Origin: Verrucomicrobia bacterium S94
GTDB taxonomy: Bacteria > Verrucomicrobiota > Kiritimatiellia > Kiritimatiellales > Pontiellaceae
Direction: 5' to 3'
NCBI GenBank assembly: GCA_004299845.1
Contig: CP036201.1
Location: forward strand, 3,844,001 to 3,908,000
DNA: 64,000 nucleotides
A program made the translations under genes and the position numbers. Each line of letters begins with the position of its first letter. Positions within the stretch are counted from its first letter, which is position 1. This document shows positions 10,915 through 19,141 of this stretch, piece by piece. Under the pieces are notes generated by a model. That model searched no databases. It saw only the letters and a list, made by a program, of their open reading frames with translations, and was not told the DNA's origin.

Positions 10915-13900
10915 ATGGGAAAGTTTATGAAGAAAAGGGAATGGGGCGTGCCGGCTTTTCTGGCGGCGGTTTTCTTTCTGAATATGGCGGAATCCATGTT
11001 TGCGCAGGAGTTCCGGATCAGCGAATACGATGGAGATTCGATTACGGTTGAATATCCTCCGTGTTTTGACGGGGCCTACCTTTTTGTCGAGCAGGGGACC
11101 AATCTTGTCGATCAGAACTGGGAAACCGTGGATTATACGCAGGTCAGCCTGGCGGAGGAGGATGCGGTATCCTTTGCCGTGTCTTCGACCGGCCGGACAG
11201 CAACTGCCACGGGAGCGATTTCAGCCGCCGAATTGCCGGAGACCGGCGGAGAGCATGAAAGCGGATTTGTCCGGATCAGTGCCGTCTCTTTCGTGGATTC
11301 CGACGGGGACGGTCTCGACAATGTCACGGAATATGCGCTGAACCTGAACCCGTATGAGCAGGATGCCCCGCAGGTTTCACTGCCCGAAGATGACGGCGAT
11401 CCCCGGCCGGTGCCGGGATCTATCGACAGTGCTCCGGGCGACTGGAATACGCCGCCGTCTGCAGTGTACCGGAATGCAGGATCTGCCTATGAGCTGATCA
11501 ATCATCTGATTCTGGCGCTGGAAGGAACCAACGGAACGTTCACGGCTCAGACATCTGCTGCAGCGCTGGGCGGCTGGATCGAACAGCAGTGCGGGAGCTG
11601 GTATCCGCCGCTGGAGAATGATCGGTTTCCGATTGTGTACGGCGGCCGTTTTTTCAGGATGGAGACCAATGGATTTGAATGGGTCGGAAAGGAGCATATT
11701 TATCCGTTGGCTTTTTATGATTATGCGGCATCCGGCTATGCGGATGCCGTGCCTCAGTTTATCAATCATCTGGTCCGTTCGTCCGAAACAGACCGGCCGG
11801 GACTGGCGGTACTGCCGGACGGTTCCTCCGTTCTGGTCAATGCGGAAAATCCGTGGACTCCGGAAAAGGTGAATGCCTGTCTGCAGCAGTTCAGAACGGT
11901 GGTCTGCCGGCTGCAGTCGGTAGATGAAAATGGCGGTTTTGCGGCATCAGACAGTAACGCCATGGCCAGAGCAACGTGGAATTACTGGGGCACCTATAAT
12001 GCCGCAACGGAATATTATCATCAGCCGCAGCAGCTGATCCGCTCTGAGTGGAAATATAATGCTGAACAGGGGGAGTGGGAGCAGGTTCCGAATGAAGACG
12101 GCGCCATTGTCACCATTTTCGCTCAGAATCAGCAGTTTGAATTTACGGGAAATCTGCGCCGGTATGGCTTCGGCAGAACGGTCCACCGCGGTTATATGAA
12201 ACTGATGGATGAGGTGGAATGGCAGATTGGATATCCCGATGAAACCAGTGCATATAAACGCAGGTATGACCATCTCCCGGAAGGATTCCGGACCAACGGG
12301 ATTTTCCGGACATTCACCGCCTCGGATCATGAAACCGCCTGGCTGGCCGCCGCGGCAACGAATTACAGCGCCGAAGCGTTCTGGGACTGGACGGCGCCGG
12401 ATCTGACGGGCGGTACAGCGTGGACCGACCGGACGCTGGTTTATGACCGGGGCGGTTATATTGCGGACGGCTATGTGTATTCCGGATACTATCCCTCCTA
12501 TGTCTCTCCCGATGACTATACCGTTCTTTCAACCCTGTCGCCCCCGGTCTTTGCCGAACAGTCGCTCATTATGGATATGGACCGCGACGGCGCCATTGAT
12601 GCCGACGACTTCTATCGTGCGGACGCATCCCATCCCTACCGCTTCTGGATGAATGAAGACGGTAACGATGCGGCCTATCCTGAAGCCGATATGGAGGATT
12701 TCTTTCCTGCCATGTTCAAAGGAACCGGTTCAGCCCAGACCTTTAAACTGTCAGCGAATATCGACATGGATTATATTCAAACCACCATGTTAACCAACAA
12801 CACCCAGGCGTATTTACATGATATTGATCTGGCGCAGTCGCTGGCCGGTCAGATCCGGTCCCTGGATGCCGGCGATCAGAGCCCGGCTGTTTTTTCAGAA
12901 AACGAGATCGTTCTGCTGGCGGCATCTGAAGTAAACACCAATGCACAGATCTATGTCCACACGCTTGAAAACGGGGTGGAGATCTCAATTTCCACCAACT
13001 ATTTCTCCTTCAGCTCCGTCACCAACATGTACCGCATCAAAAACCTGCGGGCCGGCGGTGTCAGCTCCACCAATAAGCCCCTCAACTGGCCGGATGAATT
13101 GACCAACGGCAAGGATTTCGTCTTTGTTCATGGGTATAACGTGACGGAATCAGCCGGACACGAATGGAACAAAACCATCTTTAAACGCCTCTGGCATTCC
13201 AGCTCCAACGCCAGATACCACGCCCTCCTCTGGGATGGATCGCCGCCTACAGCAGGATTGCCCAATGTTGGCTATCATTATCACAACGCAGTCATTAATG
13301 CCTTTGCTACCGCTTCGCAATTGGCTGTTTATCTTAATGGATTGAATGAACCGGTTGTAATGGCGCACAGTTTGGGCAATATCGTTACCAGCGAGGCCAT
13401 TACCGGAGACCATGGACTGCCGGACTATCACGTTGAACAATACTACGCCATGGATGCGGCAGTTGCACTTGAAGCATACGGCGATTCAACCCCAACTAAT
13501 AATCTAATTCCTCAAACCCGTCTTGCCCGAAATGCGGAAGGGTTACTTTCGTTCACCGGATATAAGTGGACGGATTATCCTTATCAGATGCATCCTTATT
13601 CATGGTACCGCCGGTTTGGAGAAAGTGATTCACGCTCTGAACTGACATGGCGGCATCGTTTTGCAGACGTTCAGGAGAAAACGGATGTGTTCAACTTCTA
13701 TTCCAGCACAGAAGATGTGCTCCGTGTGGGTGATGGGTACACAATTTATTTGGATACCGTTGATATCGATACAGAAACCTTCCTTTTTATTCCGACGGGC
13801 TTTGATATGCAAAAAGGGCTGTATGCATGGCACATTCAGGAAATCTACAAAGGAAGAAGCGGTTTCTTTGAGGGCCTGGTTCCCGATATGCTCGGCGGTG

Positions 13901-14445
13901 GATCAAGTAAATATGGCGGATGGGAGTTTGTGAAGGAGGGTGGTCATTATATCTATTCATTCCTCGGCCTTGACCTGTGGCCTGTTCATCCCAATACATG
14001 GAAGGAACGCCTGTGCCCTGATAATCCCGACCAGGAGGATTGGCTCGAAGTGGTTCGCGACGATCCGTTCTTTCGGCACACGCCGGAAGAACTGTTCGAG
14101 GCAGGTGCAGAAGCTTTTGCTGGCGGCACGCTTGGAACCCATGGCGCAAACCTTGACTACAACGCCGCCAGCTCCACCGTGCCAGTCAGTGAGGTTGCTA
14201 TCCGCGACTGGCTCTTAGCGAAAGCTTTCCCCGCCGTCACTAGACCGATGGGGTCGACGTTTAATAGTGCAGAAAAATGGGAAAATGTAAATTTCGACAT
14301 GTATAGCGCTGATTATATGACTGACCAAGCCGCATGGCATCACAGAGAAAATAATGTGCCAAAGTGGTGGCACAGCGATATCAAGGACATGCCATATGTT
14401 CATATTTACAAATTATATAACAAAGTTACCGGGAAGGAGCAGTAG
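10915..14445 (+). CDS. T1: exported alpha/beta-hydrolase protein with calcium-repeat stalk, putative effector
   Basis: A 1176-residue protein. The start is either the ATG at 10915 or the one at 10927 (MKKREWG). A Sec signal peptide ends near SMFAQ at residue 31. A thrombospondin-3-like repeat (DSDGDGLDNVTEYALNLNP) lies at about 128, and an EF-hand/dockerin-like DMDRDGAIDADDF at about 553, followed by RFWMNEDGND and DMEDFFP. From about residue 725 (NWPDELTN) to the end is an alpha/beta hydrolase: oxyanion strand FVFVHGYN, nucleophile elbow AHSLGN with S819, probable acid in FYSSTEDVLRV, and possible histidines in HSDIKDMPYVHIY. This catalytic domain is what recurs in T2-T5. The stop is one base before lipoprotein I1. 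Lipase or esterase activity and a toxin role are inferred. Confidence 0.8.
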   Translation: MGKFMKKREWGVPAFLAAVFFLNMAESMFAQEFRISEYDGDSITVEYPPCFDGAYLFVEQGTNLVDQNWETVDYTQVSLAEEDAVSFAVSSTGRTATATGAISAAELPETGGEHESGFVRISAVSFVDSDGDGLDNVTEYALNLNPYEQDAPQVSLPEDDGDPRPVPGSIDSAPGDWNTPPSAVYRNAGSAYELINHLILALEGTNGTFTAQTSAAALGGWIEQQCGSWYPPLENDRFPIVYGGRFFRMETNGFEWVGKEHIYPLAFYDYAASGYADAVPQFINHLVRSSETDRPGLAVLPDGSSVLVNAENPWTPEKVNACLQQFRTVVCRLQSVDENGGFAASDSNAMARATWNYWGTYNAATEYYHQPQQLIRSEWKYNAEQGEWEQVPNEDGAIVTIFAQNQQFEFTGNLRRYGFGRTVHRGYMKLMDEVEWQIGYPDETSAYKRRYDHLPEGFRTNGIFRTFTASDHETAWLAAAATNYSAEAFWDWTAPDLTGGTAWTDRTLVYDRGGYIADGYVYSGYYPSYVSPDDYTVLSTLSPPVFAEQSLIMDMDRDGAIDADDFYRADASHPYRFWMNEDGNDAAYPEADMEDFFPAMFKGTGSAQTFKLSANIDMDYIQTTMLTNNTQAYLHDIDLAQSLAGQIRSLDAGDQSPAVFSENEIVLLAASEVNTNAQIYVHTLENGVEISISTNYFSFSSVTNMYRIKNLRAGGVSSTNKPLNWPDELTNGKDFVFVHGYNVTESAGHEWNKTIFKRLWHSSSNARYHALLWDGSPPTAGLPNVGYHYHNAVINAFATASQLAVYLNGLNEPVVMAHSLGNIVTSEAITGDHGLPDYHVEQYYAMDAAVALEAYGDSTPTNNLIPQTRLARNAEGLLSFTGYKWTDYPYQMHPYSWYRRFGESDSRSELTWRHRFADVQEKTDVFNFYSSTEDVLRVGDGYTIYLDTVDIDTETFLFIPTGFDMQKGLYAWHIQEIYKGRSGFFEGLVPDMLGGGSSKYGGWEFVKEGGHYIYSFLGLDLWPVHPNTWKERLCPDNPDQEDWLEVVRDDPFFRHTPEELFEAGAEAFAGGTLGTHGANLDYNAASSTVPVSEVAIRDWLLAKAFPAVTRPMGSTFNSAEKWENVNFDMYSADYMTDQAAWHHRENNVPKWWHSDIKDMPYVHIYKLYNKVTGKEQ

Positions 14446-14446
14446 C

Positions 14447-15372
14447 ATGAAATCAAGTGTCTTATTTGTAGTATTATTAATGCAGTCGGGTTGCACATTA
14501 GCTAATCCGGCTACAACAAAATTTACGGTTAAGGTAGAAGATGCAGAAACTGGTCTTCCTGTCACCAACGCTGTGGCCAAAGCCAACTTTATTCTGAAAT
14601 ATGATCCATGGGGGGCAAAAAAAAACGAATATAATCAGGCAAAAGTTCAGGTCAATGCAGATGGCATGGCAGTTATCAGCGGAAAAACTATTCGGCGCAC
14701 GGGCGGGGGGCTTCTGTTTTTGCAGATGGATATTATCCCGCCGGAAATGGATTCTCGTTTTCTGGACAGAATGTTGTACTCAATCGCTGGGAGCCGTGGA
14801 ACCCGACGATTGAGGTTAAGATGCGGAAAATAAAAAATCCGGTATCGATGGTGCATAAAGGAAAAAAGTGGGAAGCATTTCCCGAATATAATGTTGAAAT
14901 AGGATATGATCTGGGTGTCGGAGATTGGGTGTCTCCAAACGGGCGAGGCAAGTCCGCCGATTTTGTCTTTAAGACAAGGAAAACAGAAAATCCATCAAGA
15001 GCGGAATATGTGCTTTCCTTTTCAAATCCCGGTGACGGTATACTTGAATATCAATTTCCGGAAAACCTGAAGTCCAGTTTTAAGTGGCCCTATGTTGCTC
15101 CTGAAGCTGGGTATGATAATAAACTTGAAAAATACAAAGTCTATAAGATCCCTTCCCGGCCTGAAACGAACCTAAAGCGAACCGTTAATTACATTTTCCG
15201 AGTCCGCACCCAAATGGATGAGGATGGAAACATAATCGCAGCTTGCTATGGGCGGATTTCGGGAGAGATTGAACTGACGACTGACGGGAAATATCAATTT
15301 GGATACTGGTTCAACCCAGATTCCTCCAGCCGTTCTTTGGAATACAACGGTGTTAACCTGCTGAAAAAATGA
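14447..15372 (+). pseudogene. I1: lipoprotein, putative immunity partner of T1 (frame-broken)
   Basis: It begins one base after the T1 stop, with its ribosome site GGAAGGAG inside the T1 end. The lipobox is MQSGC (Cys16), followed by CTLANPA, compatible with outer-membrane sorting. An Ig/transthyretin-like domain (KFTVKVEDAETGLPVTNAV) is followed by a conserved C-terminal half with RWEPWNPTIEVK and IFRVRTQMDEDGN. The reading frame shifts at a G6 run, 14705-14710. Restoring one G gives TGGASVFADGYYP, which matches the sister genes exactly in pattern. Without it translation ends at 14833. This is either a one-base assembly error, a slippage (phase-variable) tract, or decay. Partnership with T1 rests on position only. 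Confidence 0.75.
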
Positions 15373-15388
15373 TCTTTGACATTTGAAT
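15370..15388 (+). repeat. array junction motif, copy 1
   Basis: TGATCTTTGACATTTGAAT spans the stop codon of I1. The same 19-bp sequence, with changes only in the last positions, ends I2, I3 and I4. The consensus is TGATCTTTGACAWYTGAAW. It marks the boundary between each lipoprotein and the next hydrolase fragment. Its function is unknown. Confidence 0.8.
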
Positions 15389-15398
15389 AAAATGAGGG

Positions 15399-15446
15399 TT
15401 TCCAAGGTTTGAAAAAGTTGCGTCTGGTTTTTCCAAGCCTTGGAAA
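15399..15446. repeat. 48-bp palindromic (REP-like) element
   Basis: Perfect 9-bp outer arms TTTCCAAGG (15399-15407) and CCTTGGAAA (15438-15446) enclose a second inner stem, GAAAAA (15411-15416) with TTTTTC (15428-15433), and an 11-base loop. It is a compact hairpin with no T-run, so a mobile or REP-type intergenic repeat is more likely than a terminator. The TTG that opens the T2 frame (15440) lies in the right arm. I saw only a partial relative, TTTCCAACCTTTGGA, after dnaB at about 43303. Confidence 0.6.
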
Positions 15447-16852
15447 TATATACACCCAACTGGCCCGACGAACTCACCAACGACAAGGACTTCGTTTTTG
15501 TGCATGGGTATAACGTGAAAGATGATTTCTCGTTACTCAAGTTTGATGAATTGGATACGCCCGCTCGTTTATGGCATCGTGAGATTTTTAAACGCCTGTG
15601 GCATGCCGGATTAAATGCTCGGTACAACGGGGTCATTTGGGACGGAACTCCCAGTTCGTATGCCGGTAAAAAACACTATCATCACTCTGTTATCAATGCT
15701 TTTGCCACCGCTCCGTTGCTGGCAACTTATTTAAATACATTCGATGATCCTGTGGTGATGGCGCACAGCTTAGGCAATATGGTCGTGGGGTCGGCGATTG
15801 TGGACTATAATGCGGATGTTTATCAGTATTATGCCATGGATGCTGCGGTTGCGCTGGAAGCCTACGGCGATGTTGCTCCGACGAATCACATGATTCCTGA
15901 CTCACTGTTTGCTGTTCAGAATGATGGGTGGCTTTGTTTTAAGGGATATAGCTGGACCAATTACCCTTCGGAAACCTACGCCTCTGAATACTATCGCCTG
16001 TTTAAGGATAGTGGCGATTCGCGCACCAACCTCACCTGGCGGCATCGCTTTGCCGATATCCAGACCAAAACCGACGTCTTCAATTTTTATTCCAGTACGG
16101 AAGATATTTTGCGAGTGGATGATAAAATTGACATGCTGGATATCATCGATATTGACGCGGATCTGAAGATGAGTTTTCCGCCGGTCGATTTTGATTTCTC
16201 TACTCCGTACGCGTGGCAGCTGCAGGAAATGTATAAAGGGCTGGATCAAATTCCGATTATCAATGCGCCCGGCGGCGGTATCAGCAAATATGGAGGCTGG
16301 GGATTCATTGAAGATGGCGACTCCTGGCATATTAAAGAGTGGTTTAAAATTTTTGATGTCGGTCCGCGCAAGCCCAGACTCTATTTTGAGAAATTGGAAG
16401 ACACGGATGAGAACAGGGAAACGCGTGATGAATTCAGGGCTTTGCTACAGATCGACCCGCTCTTCCGGCACGAACCCGAAGAGCTGTTCAGCGAGAATGC
16501 CGCCGCTTTCGCCGCCGGAACCATCGGATCACACGGCGGAAATCTGGAGTATCACACCGGCGATAACGACCTCGATATCTCGCAGGTGAAAATCCGCGAT
16601 TGGCTTCTCGCCAAGGCGTTTCCGTCCAGAACAAGGCCGATGGGGTCGACATTGAATGCGAAATGGCCAATCACTATGGCTAATTTCGACATGTCGGATC
16701 CGGATACTGCGAAAACACTAATGACCGATTCGGGGAAGTGGTGGCATAAGGACGATGATAATCAAATAGAATGGCGGCATAGCGACCTGAAAAATATGCC
16801 CTATGTCCATGTTTACAAGCTTTATGAAAAAATCACAGGAATGGAGAAGTGA
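15440..16852 (+). CDS. T2: orphan alpha/beta-hydrolase domain without signal peptide
   Basis: 470 codons homologous to T1 from NWPDELTN to the end, so only the catalytic domain is present. The oxyanion strand FVFVHGYN, nucleophile elbow AHSLGN (S110), FYSSTEDILRV and the C-terminal RHSDLKNMPYVHVYKLY are all kept, so the catalytic residues look intact. There is no signal peptide, no stalk and no good ribosome site; the frame opens with a TTG inside a palindromic repeat. This is the pattern of an orphan effector tip, silent unless recombined onto the T1 stalk. It could also be weakly translated from the upstream message. I2 follows after one base. Confidence 0.75.
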   Translation: MEIYTPNWPDELTNDKDFVFVHGYNVKDDFSLLKFDELDTPARLWHREIFKRLWHAGLNARYNGVIWDGTPSSYAGKKHYHHSVINAFATAPLLATYLNTFDDPVVMAHSLGNMVVGSAIVDYNADVYQYYAMDAAVALEAYGDVAPTNHMIPDSLFAVQNDGWLCFKGYSWTNYPSETYASEYYRLFKDSGDSRTNLTWRHRFADIQTKTDVFNFYSSTEDILRVDDKIDMLDIIDIDADLKMSFPPVDFDFSTPYAWQLQEMYKGLDQIPIINAPGGGISKYGGWGFIEDGDSWHIKEWFKIFDVGPRKPRLYFEKLEDTDENRETRDEFRALLQIDPLFRHEPEELFSENAAAFAAGTIGSHGGNLEYHTGDNDLDISQVKIRDWLLAKAFPSRTRPMGSTLNAKWPITMANFDMSDPDTAKTLMTDSGKWWHKDDDNQIEWRHSDLKNMPYVHVYKLYEKITGMEK

Positions 16853-16853
16853 A

Positions 16854-17780
16854 ATGAGATGGTTAGGCTTATTTTTGATTTTACTGCTGAATTCGGGTTG
16901 TGTTTTGGCAAACCCGGCTAAAACGAAATTTACAGTCCGAGTCCTGAATGCTGAAACAGATGAAATAATTACGAATGCTGCCGTGTTGTGCCATTTCACA
17001 CAAAAACGGGATCCCTGGGGGAATGGAACAGGCAAATCGACTCGTGTAAAGCAGGTAGTCGATGCAAATGGGGAAACTACCATTGAAAATAAAACCATTC
17101 AGAAAGGAACGGGAGCAACAGCGTTTGCGGATGGATTTTATACCGATTCGGCCGGACTTAAATTTACAGGGAAAAATACCGCCCTCAACCGCTGGGAGCC
17201 ATGGAATCCGACGATTGAAGTGAAGATGCGCCCGAAAAAGAATCCGGTGCCTATGATCAATAAGCGGGTTGAGTCATCGAAAATTCCCGTTTGGGAAAAG
17301 GATCTCGGATTTGATCTGGAAAAAGGCGATTGGGTAGATCCGTATGGAATAGGCACACAATCCGATTTTTTTGTAAACATGGTTCGTCGATTTGAACATT
17401 CAGGTGATTACGATGCCGTGGCAACGATCCGTTTTCCGAATGAAGGTGATGGTATTCAACGTTACGAGGTTCCTGACGAGTTTCAATCGAGCAGTTTTAA
17501 ATTTCCTTATAAGGCTCCACTGGATGGATATCAGGATAAGCTGATTCTGGAACGACATGCCACGCTTCGCAAAACAGAGTGCAATTTTAATCCAAAAACA
17601 GATCTTTACATCTTTCGGGTACGCACGGAATTAGATGCGGACGGAAATGTTGTTTCCGCCTGTTATGGTCGTACCACCGGCCGAATTGAAATCGGATGGG
17701 GCGAGGTATTTGATTTCAGCTACTTTTTTAATACGAACTCCCAAAGCCGCAGTCTGGAGTCTGATGAGAAACCGTATTGA
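16854..17780 (+). CDS. I2: lipoprotein, putative immunity partner of T2
   Basis: 308 residues, intact. The signal peptide ends at lipobox LNSGC (Cys16). The N-terminal half is an Ig/transthyretin-like domain (KFTVRVLNAETDEIITNAAV, DPWGN). The second half has RWEPWNPTIEVKMRPKKNPVPM, RFPNEGDGIQRYEVP and FRVRTELDADGN. The start follows the T2 stop by one base, with GGAGAAG upstream inside T2, so translation is coupled. From 17223 the DNA is practically identical to I4, whereas the first part differs, so the gene is mosaic. It would be anchored in a membrane facing the periplasm, where an immunity protein against a lipolytic effector would be needed. That role is inferred. Confidence 0.8.
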   Translation: MRWLGLFLILLLNSGCVLANPAKTKFTVRVLNAETDEIITNAAVLCHFTQKRDPWGNGTGKSTRVKQVVDANGETTIENKTIQKGTGATAFADGFYTDSAGLKFTGKNTALNRWEPWNPTIEVKMRPKKNPVPMINKRVESSKIPVWEKDLGFDLEKGDWVDPYGIGTQSDFFVNMVRRFEHSGDYDAVATIRFPNEGDGIQRYEVPDEFQSSSFKFPYKAPLDGYQDKLILERHATLRKTECNFNPKTDLYIFRVRTELDADGNVVSACYGRTTGRIEIGWGEVFDFSYFFNTNSQSRSLESDEKPY

Positions 17781-17796
17781 TCTTTGACATCTGAAT
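17778..17796 (+). repeat. array junction motif, copy 2
   Basis: TGATCTTTGACATCTGAAT begins with the stop codon of I2. It is identical to copy 4, with which it shares the surrounding long repeat. The hydrolase fragment T3 begins seven bases after the motif ends. Confidence 0.8.
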
Positions 17797-18186
17797 ACAT
17801 TTCTTGCCGCCGGAACCATCGGCACACATGGCAGCGGTCTCGAATACCACACCGGCGACAACGGCCTCGATATTTCCAATGTGGAAATCTGCGATTGGCT
17901 CCTCGTCCCGAAGCGTAGCGCAGATAATTTTCCAACGGAAAATAGCGACAAGGGAGCGGTTCATGCCTTTCCGTCCAGAACGAGGCTGATGGGAAGTGCA
18001 GAGAATAAAGAGTGGGATACTCAGGGCGCGAACTTTAACATGTTTATTGAGTTTAGAACTGATTCTGATAAATGGCCAATCGAAGATACCAATGATAATA
18101 AAATCTGGCGGCACAGTGATTGGAAAAATGCACCATACATACACGTCTATAAACTGTTTGAAAAAATGACAGGAAAGAAAAACTAA
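17788..18186 (+). pseudogene. T3: C-terminal remnant of the hydrolase domain
   Basis: An open stretch of about 132 codons with no ATG or credible start. It begins at FLAAGTIGTHGSGLEYH, which corresponds to the last 140 or so residues of T1/T2, and runs in frame to the natural end (RHSDWKNAPYIHVYKLF, then TGKKN). The oxyanion strand and nucleophile serine are absent, so it cannot be a working hydrolase. An in-frame insertion of about 18 codons after DWLL holds a palindrome. The stop is one base before I3. It may persist only as the cognate 3' end that carries the ribosome site for I3, or as donor sequence for recombination. Confidence 0.75.
17905..17964 (+). repeat. in-frame palindromic insertion in T3
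   Basis: Relative to T1, T2 and T4 (DWLLAKAFP), T3 reads DWLLVPKRSADNFPTENS and then DKGAVHAFP, an in-frame gain of about 54 bp. The core is ATTTTCC-AAC-GGAAAAT, with TCCC and GGGA further out. It behaves like a miniature palindromic element inserted into a coding sequence without breaking the frame. A second copy is in T5. Confidence 0.6.
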
Positions 18187-18187
18187 A

Positions 18188-19125
18188 ATGAAAACAGCTT
18201 TATTTTTACCACTTGTCACATTGGTTTCCGGGTGCGCTTTGGCTCAGCCAGCATCTTTGAAATTTACGGTTCGGGTCTTGGATGAGGAGACTGGTCGTCC
18301 TGTTACAAATGCGATTGTACAGAGCTTTTTTGAGCATCAGTATGATCCATGGGGCAACAAGGCGAATATTATAAAGAAGGCGAAAGTACCTGTTGATAGA
18401 AATGGCGAAGCTGTCATGCAGGGAAAAGATTTACAGGGAGGTGTTGGAGGCACCGCATTTGCCGAAGGGTATTATCCGGGACATTCTGGACAAGCATCCG
18501 AATGGAAAAACTTAGCATTGAATCGATGGGAACCATGGAATCCGATCATTGAGGTTAAACTACGTCCTAAGAATAATCCCGTGCCGATGTTTTACCGAAA
18601 GCGGAATTATAGTGCGTTTAAGGTTCCGGAATATAATCAACCCATCGGGTATGACCTTGAAAAGCAATCATTTGTTGCCCCCATGGAAAAGGGGTAAAAT
18701 CAGATCTGTTTTTTGAATTTAAACGGGATTTTAAAAATTCTCAGAATTACGATGTTTCATGCAGGCTGACATTCCCGAATGAGCATGACGGCATTCAGGA
18801 ATATTATTTTGATGAAGCGATACAAAGTAGCTTTAAATGGCCTTATCTTGCTCCGACCAATAATTATCAACCGACTGTAGAATGGCATTCAACTCGAAGT
18901 AATGCCGGGGCTATAAACAATAATTTCAAAGAAAACGTGAATTATATTTTTCGGGTTCGAACACAGGTTGATGATGAAGGGAATATTACATCCGCCTGCT
19001 ATGGGAAAATATCCGGCCCCTTCGGACTCGGATGGGCCGATTGGGTAAACTGGGTGTATTGGTTTAATCCGGTTCCGAACGAGCGGTCGCTGGAATGGAA
19101 CGGTGTGAATCTGCTGAAAAATTGA
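18188..19125 (+). pseudogene. I3: lipoprotein, putative immunity protein (frame-broken)
   Basis: The start is one base after the T3 stop. Lipobox LVSGC (Cys16), then CALAQPA. The Ig-like domain is KFTVRVLDEETGRPVTNAI, with the family motifs DPWGNK and RWEPWNPIIEVKLRPKNNP. Translation stops at TAA 18695-18697, directly after a G4 run (18691-18694). Adding one G continues the family alignment (MEKGVKSDLFFEFKRDF, SSFKWPYLAP, NYIFRVRTQVDDEGN) to a natural end at 19125. It is the same type of lesion as in I1. I read it as a one-base deletion, real or from assembly. The full product would be about 312 residues. Confidence 0.75.
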
Positions 19126-19141
19126 TCTTTGACAATTGAAA
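19123..19141 (+). repeat. array junction motif, copy 3
   Basis: TGATCTTTGACAATTGAAA begins with the stop codon of I3. The motif differs from the other copies in its last positions. The TTG inside it (19136) opens the frame of the chimeric T4. Confidence 0.75.

Larger units (their letters stand above)
17223..17975 (+). repeat. long direct repeat A, copy 1 (I2 second half plus T3 start)
   Basis: About 753 bp repeated at 20880-21632 at a fixed offset of 3657 bp. By eye the coding part of I2 and I4 is identical. I noted only a few mismatches after the stop codon (CACATGG versus CACACGG; TAATTTTCC versus TAATTTCCC; CAT versus CAC). Such near-identity between otherwise diverged genes points to recent duplication or gene conversion. 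Confidence 0.85.

Noticed and set aside
14705-14710. G6 run in I1 as proven phase variation
   Set aside because: The same kind of one-base loss occurs in unrelated housekeeping-type genes of this window, so an assembly error explains it equally well; kept only as an alternative.
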